From: AWTP1-13 sp033764875
GTDB taxonomy: Bacteria; Pseudomonadota; Alphaproteobacteria; Rhizobiales; Hyphomicrobiaceae
Reading direction: 5' to 3'
DNA: 64,000 bases
Assembly: GCA_033764875.1 (NCBI GenBank)
Contig: JANRIO010000049.1
Coordinates: forward strand, 1 to 64,000
Shown: in pieces, positions 63,492-64,000 of the stretch
Layout: each line of letters starts with the position of its first letter
Position numbering within the stretch: position 1 is the first letter of the stretch
Notes under the pieces: generated by a model
Told to the model about the DNA's origin: nothing
The model's input: the letters and a program-made list of their open reading frames with translations, nothing else
Databases searched by the model: none
Made by a program: the position numbers and the translations under genes

Positions 63492-63875
63492 ATGATCGCC
63501 CCGCTCACCATCCTCCTCGCCGTCGGCGTGCTTGTCACCAAGCACCTCGTCGCCGACTTCCTGCTGCAGACGAGCTACCAGGCGGCCAACAAGGGGCGCT
63601 ATGGGCACATCGCCGGCCTGACGCACGCCTTCAACCACGCGGTGCTGACGCCGGCCGTGTTCCTGGTGCTGCCGCCGTCATCGCTGCGGCTCGGGCTCGG
63701 CATCGTCGCGGCCGAGTACGTGTGGCACTACCATCAGGACTGGGCCAAGGAGAAGGTCACCCACGGCCTCGGCCTGACGCCCGCCGATACCGGCTTCTGG
63801 TGGGGCATCGGCATCGACCAGTTTCTCCACTACATGACCTACCTCGCCATCATCTACGCGCTGATCGTGCGCTGA
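63492..63875 (+). CDS. DUF3307 family membrane protein
   Basis: This 127-residue protein has three or four hydrophobic helices and conserved polar residues in VTKHLVADFLLQ, GLTHAFNHAV and DQFLHYMTYL. It matches DUF3307, a small membrane family of unknown function. It lies 28 bases after the CHASE2 cyclase gene and may be part of the same transcription unit. Confidence 0.8.
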   Translation: MIAPLTILLAVGVLVTKHLVADFLLQTSYQAANKGRYGHIAGLTHAFNHAVLTPAVFLVLPPSSLRLGLGIVAAEYVWHYHQDWAKEKVTHGLGLTPADTGFWWGIGIDQFLHYMTYLAIIYALIVR

Positions 63876-64000
63876 GGCCGGGCGGATGTCGGCCGAGCGG
63901 CAAACGAATCGCGCGCCGTCCGCGACGCGTCGCCGAGCGCGACGCGGATCACCTCGCCCTCGCAGCTGCTGGTGTGGGACGCGAAAGCACCGCTCGACAA

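Noticed and set aside
61130..63541. An 803-codon minus-strand frame opposite the cyclase gene
   Set aside because: Antisense shadow of a clear class III cyclase, with no family resemblance.
63854..64000. Minus-strand open frame entering from the right edge
   Set aside because: It is only 49 codons long and overlaps the end of the DUF3307 gene. It could be the tail of a convergent gene, but there is not enough sequence to support it.

Overview
The window is a high-GC (roughly two-thirds G+C), densely coded chromosomal segment with about 51 protein genes, one tRNA and no rRNA, CRISPR array, insertion sequence or prophage that I can recognise. Gene content points to an alphaproteobacterium, most likely Hyphomicrobiales. 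The evidence is a DUF2093 protein, a PmtA-type phosphatidylethanolamine methyltransferase, a PlcP/Agt-like lipid-remodelling pair, a GT21 hopanoid/glycolipid glycosyltransferase, a 1,098-residue transglutaminase/DUF2126 protein and Tat-dependent binding proteins. The genus cannot be fixed from the sequence alone.

Layout. 1-5.8 kb (minus): a complete dipeptide/oligopeptide ABC importer, binding protein first. 6-10.7 kb: the transglutaminase/DUF2126 protein and a divergent zinc-ribbon metallopeptidase. 10.8-16.5 kb: two tandem cyclophilins (one cytosolic, one exported), an acyl-CoA/AMP ligase, a patatin lipase and a glutamate-synthase-like FMN protein. 16.5-17.2 kb: a gene-free stretch ending in a terminator-like hairpin and tRNA-Lys(UUU). 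17.2-25.4 kb (minus): an eight-gene operon-like array. It holds a PotABCD-type importer, a ThDP enzyme, a flavin monooxygenase, RidA and DUF1028, and looks like an uncharacterised catabolic pathway for a nitrogenous compound. 26.2-30.1 kb (plus): an exported papain-like peptidase, an OmpA-like protein and an exported caspase-like protein. 30.2-36.3 kb: DUF2269 and SDR-DoxX membrane proteins, a serine hydrolase, an orphan TRAP binding protein, an ArsC-like reductase and a GT21 glycosyltransferase.

36.7-42.8 kb: phoU-phoB, DUF2093, xseA, purD and a second patatin. 43.1-49.6 kb is a lipid island. It contains phosphatidylserine decarboxylase, a membrane-anchored class-III aminotransferase-like protein, an Mpo1-like protein, PmtA, an Agt-like GT4 glycosyltransferase and a PlcP-like metallophosphoesterase. 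Together these could make PE and PC and, under phosphate limitation, replace them with glycolipids. That would tie in with phoB about 10 kb away.

49.9-63.9 kb (plus) is the most striking region. A full partner-switching module (STAS antagonist, HATPase kinase, PP2C phosphatase fused to a cyclic-nucleotide-binding domain) is followed by a complete type I secretion system of the LapB/LapC/TolC type. Next come a 1,304-residue FecR/VCBS/lectin-like protein that is probably its substrate, a CHASE2-adenylate cyclase and a DUF3307 membrane protein. I propose that cAMP made by the cyclase is read by the phosphatase, coupling envelope sensing to surface-protein export. This is inferred from domain content and gene order.
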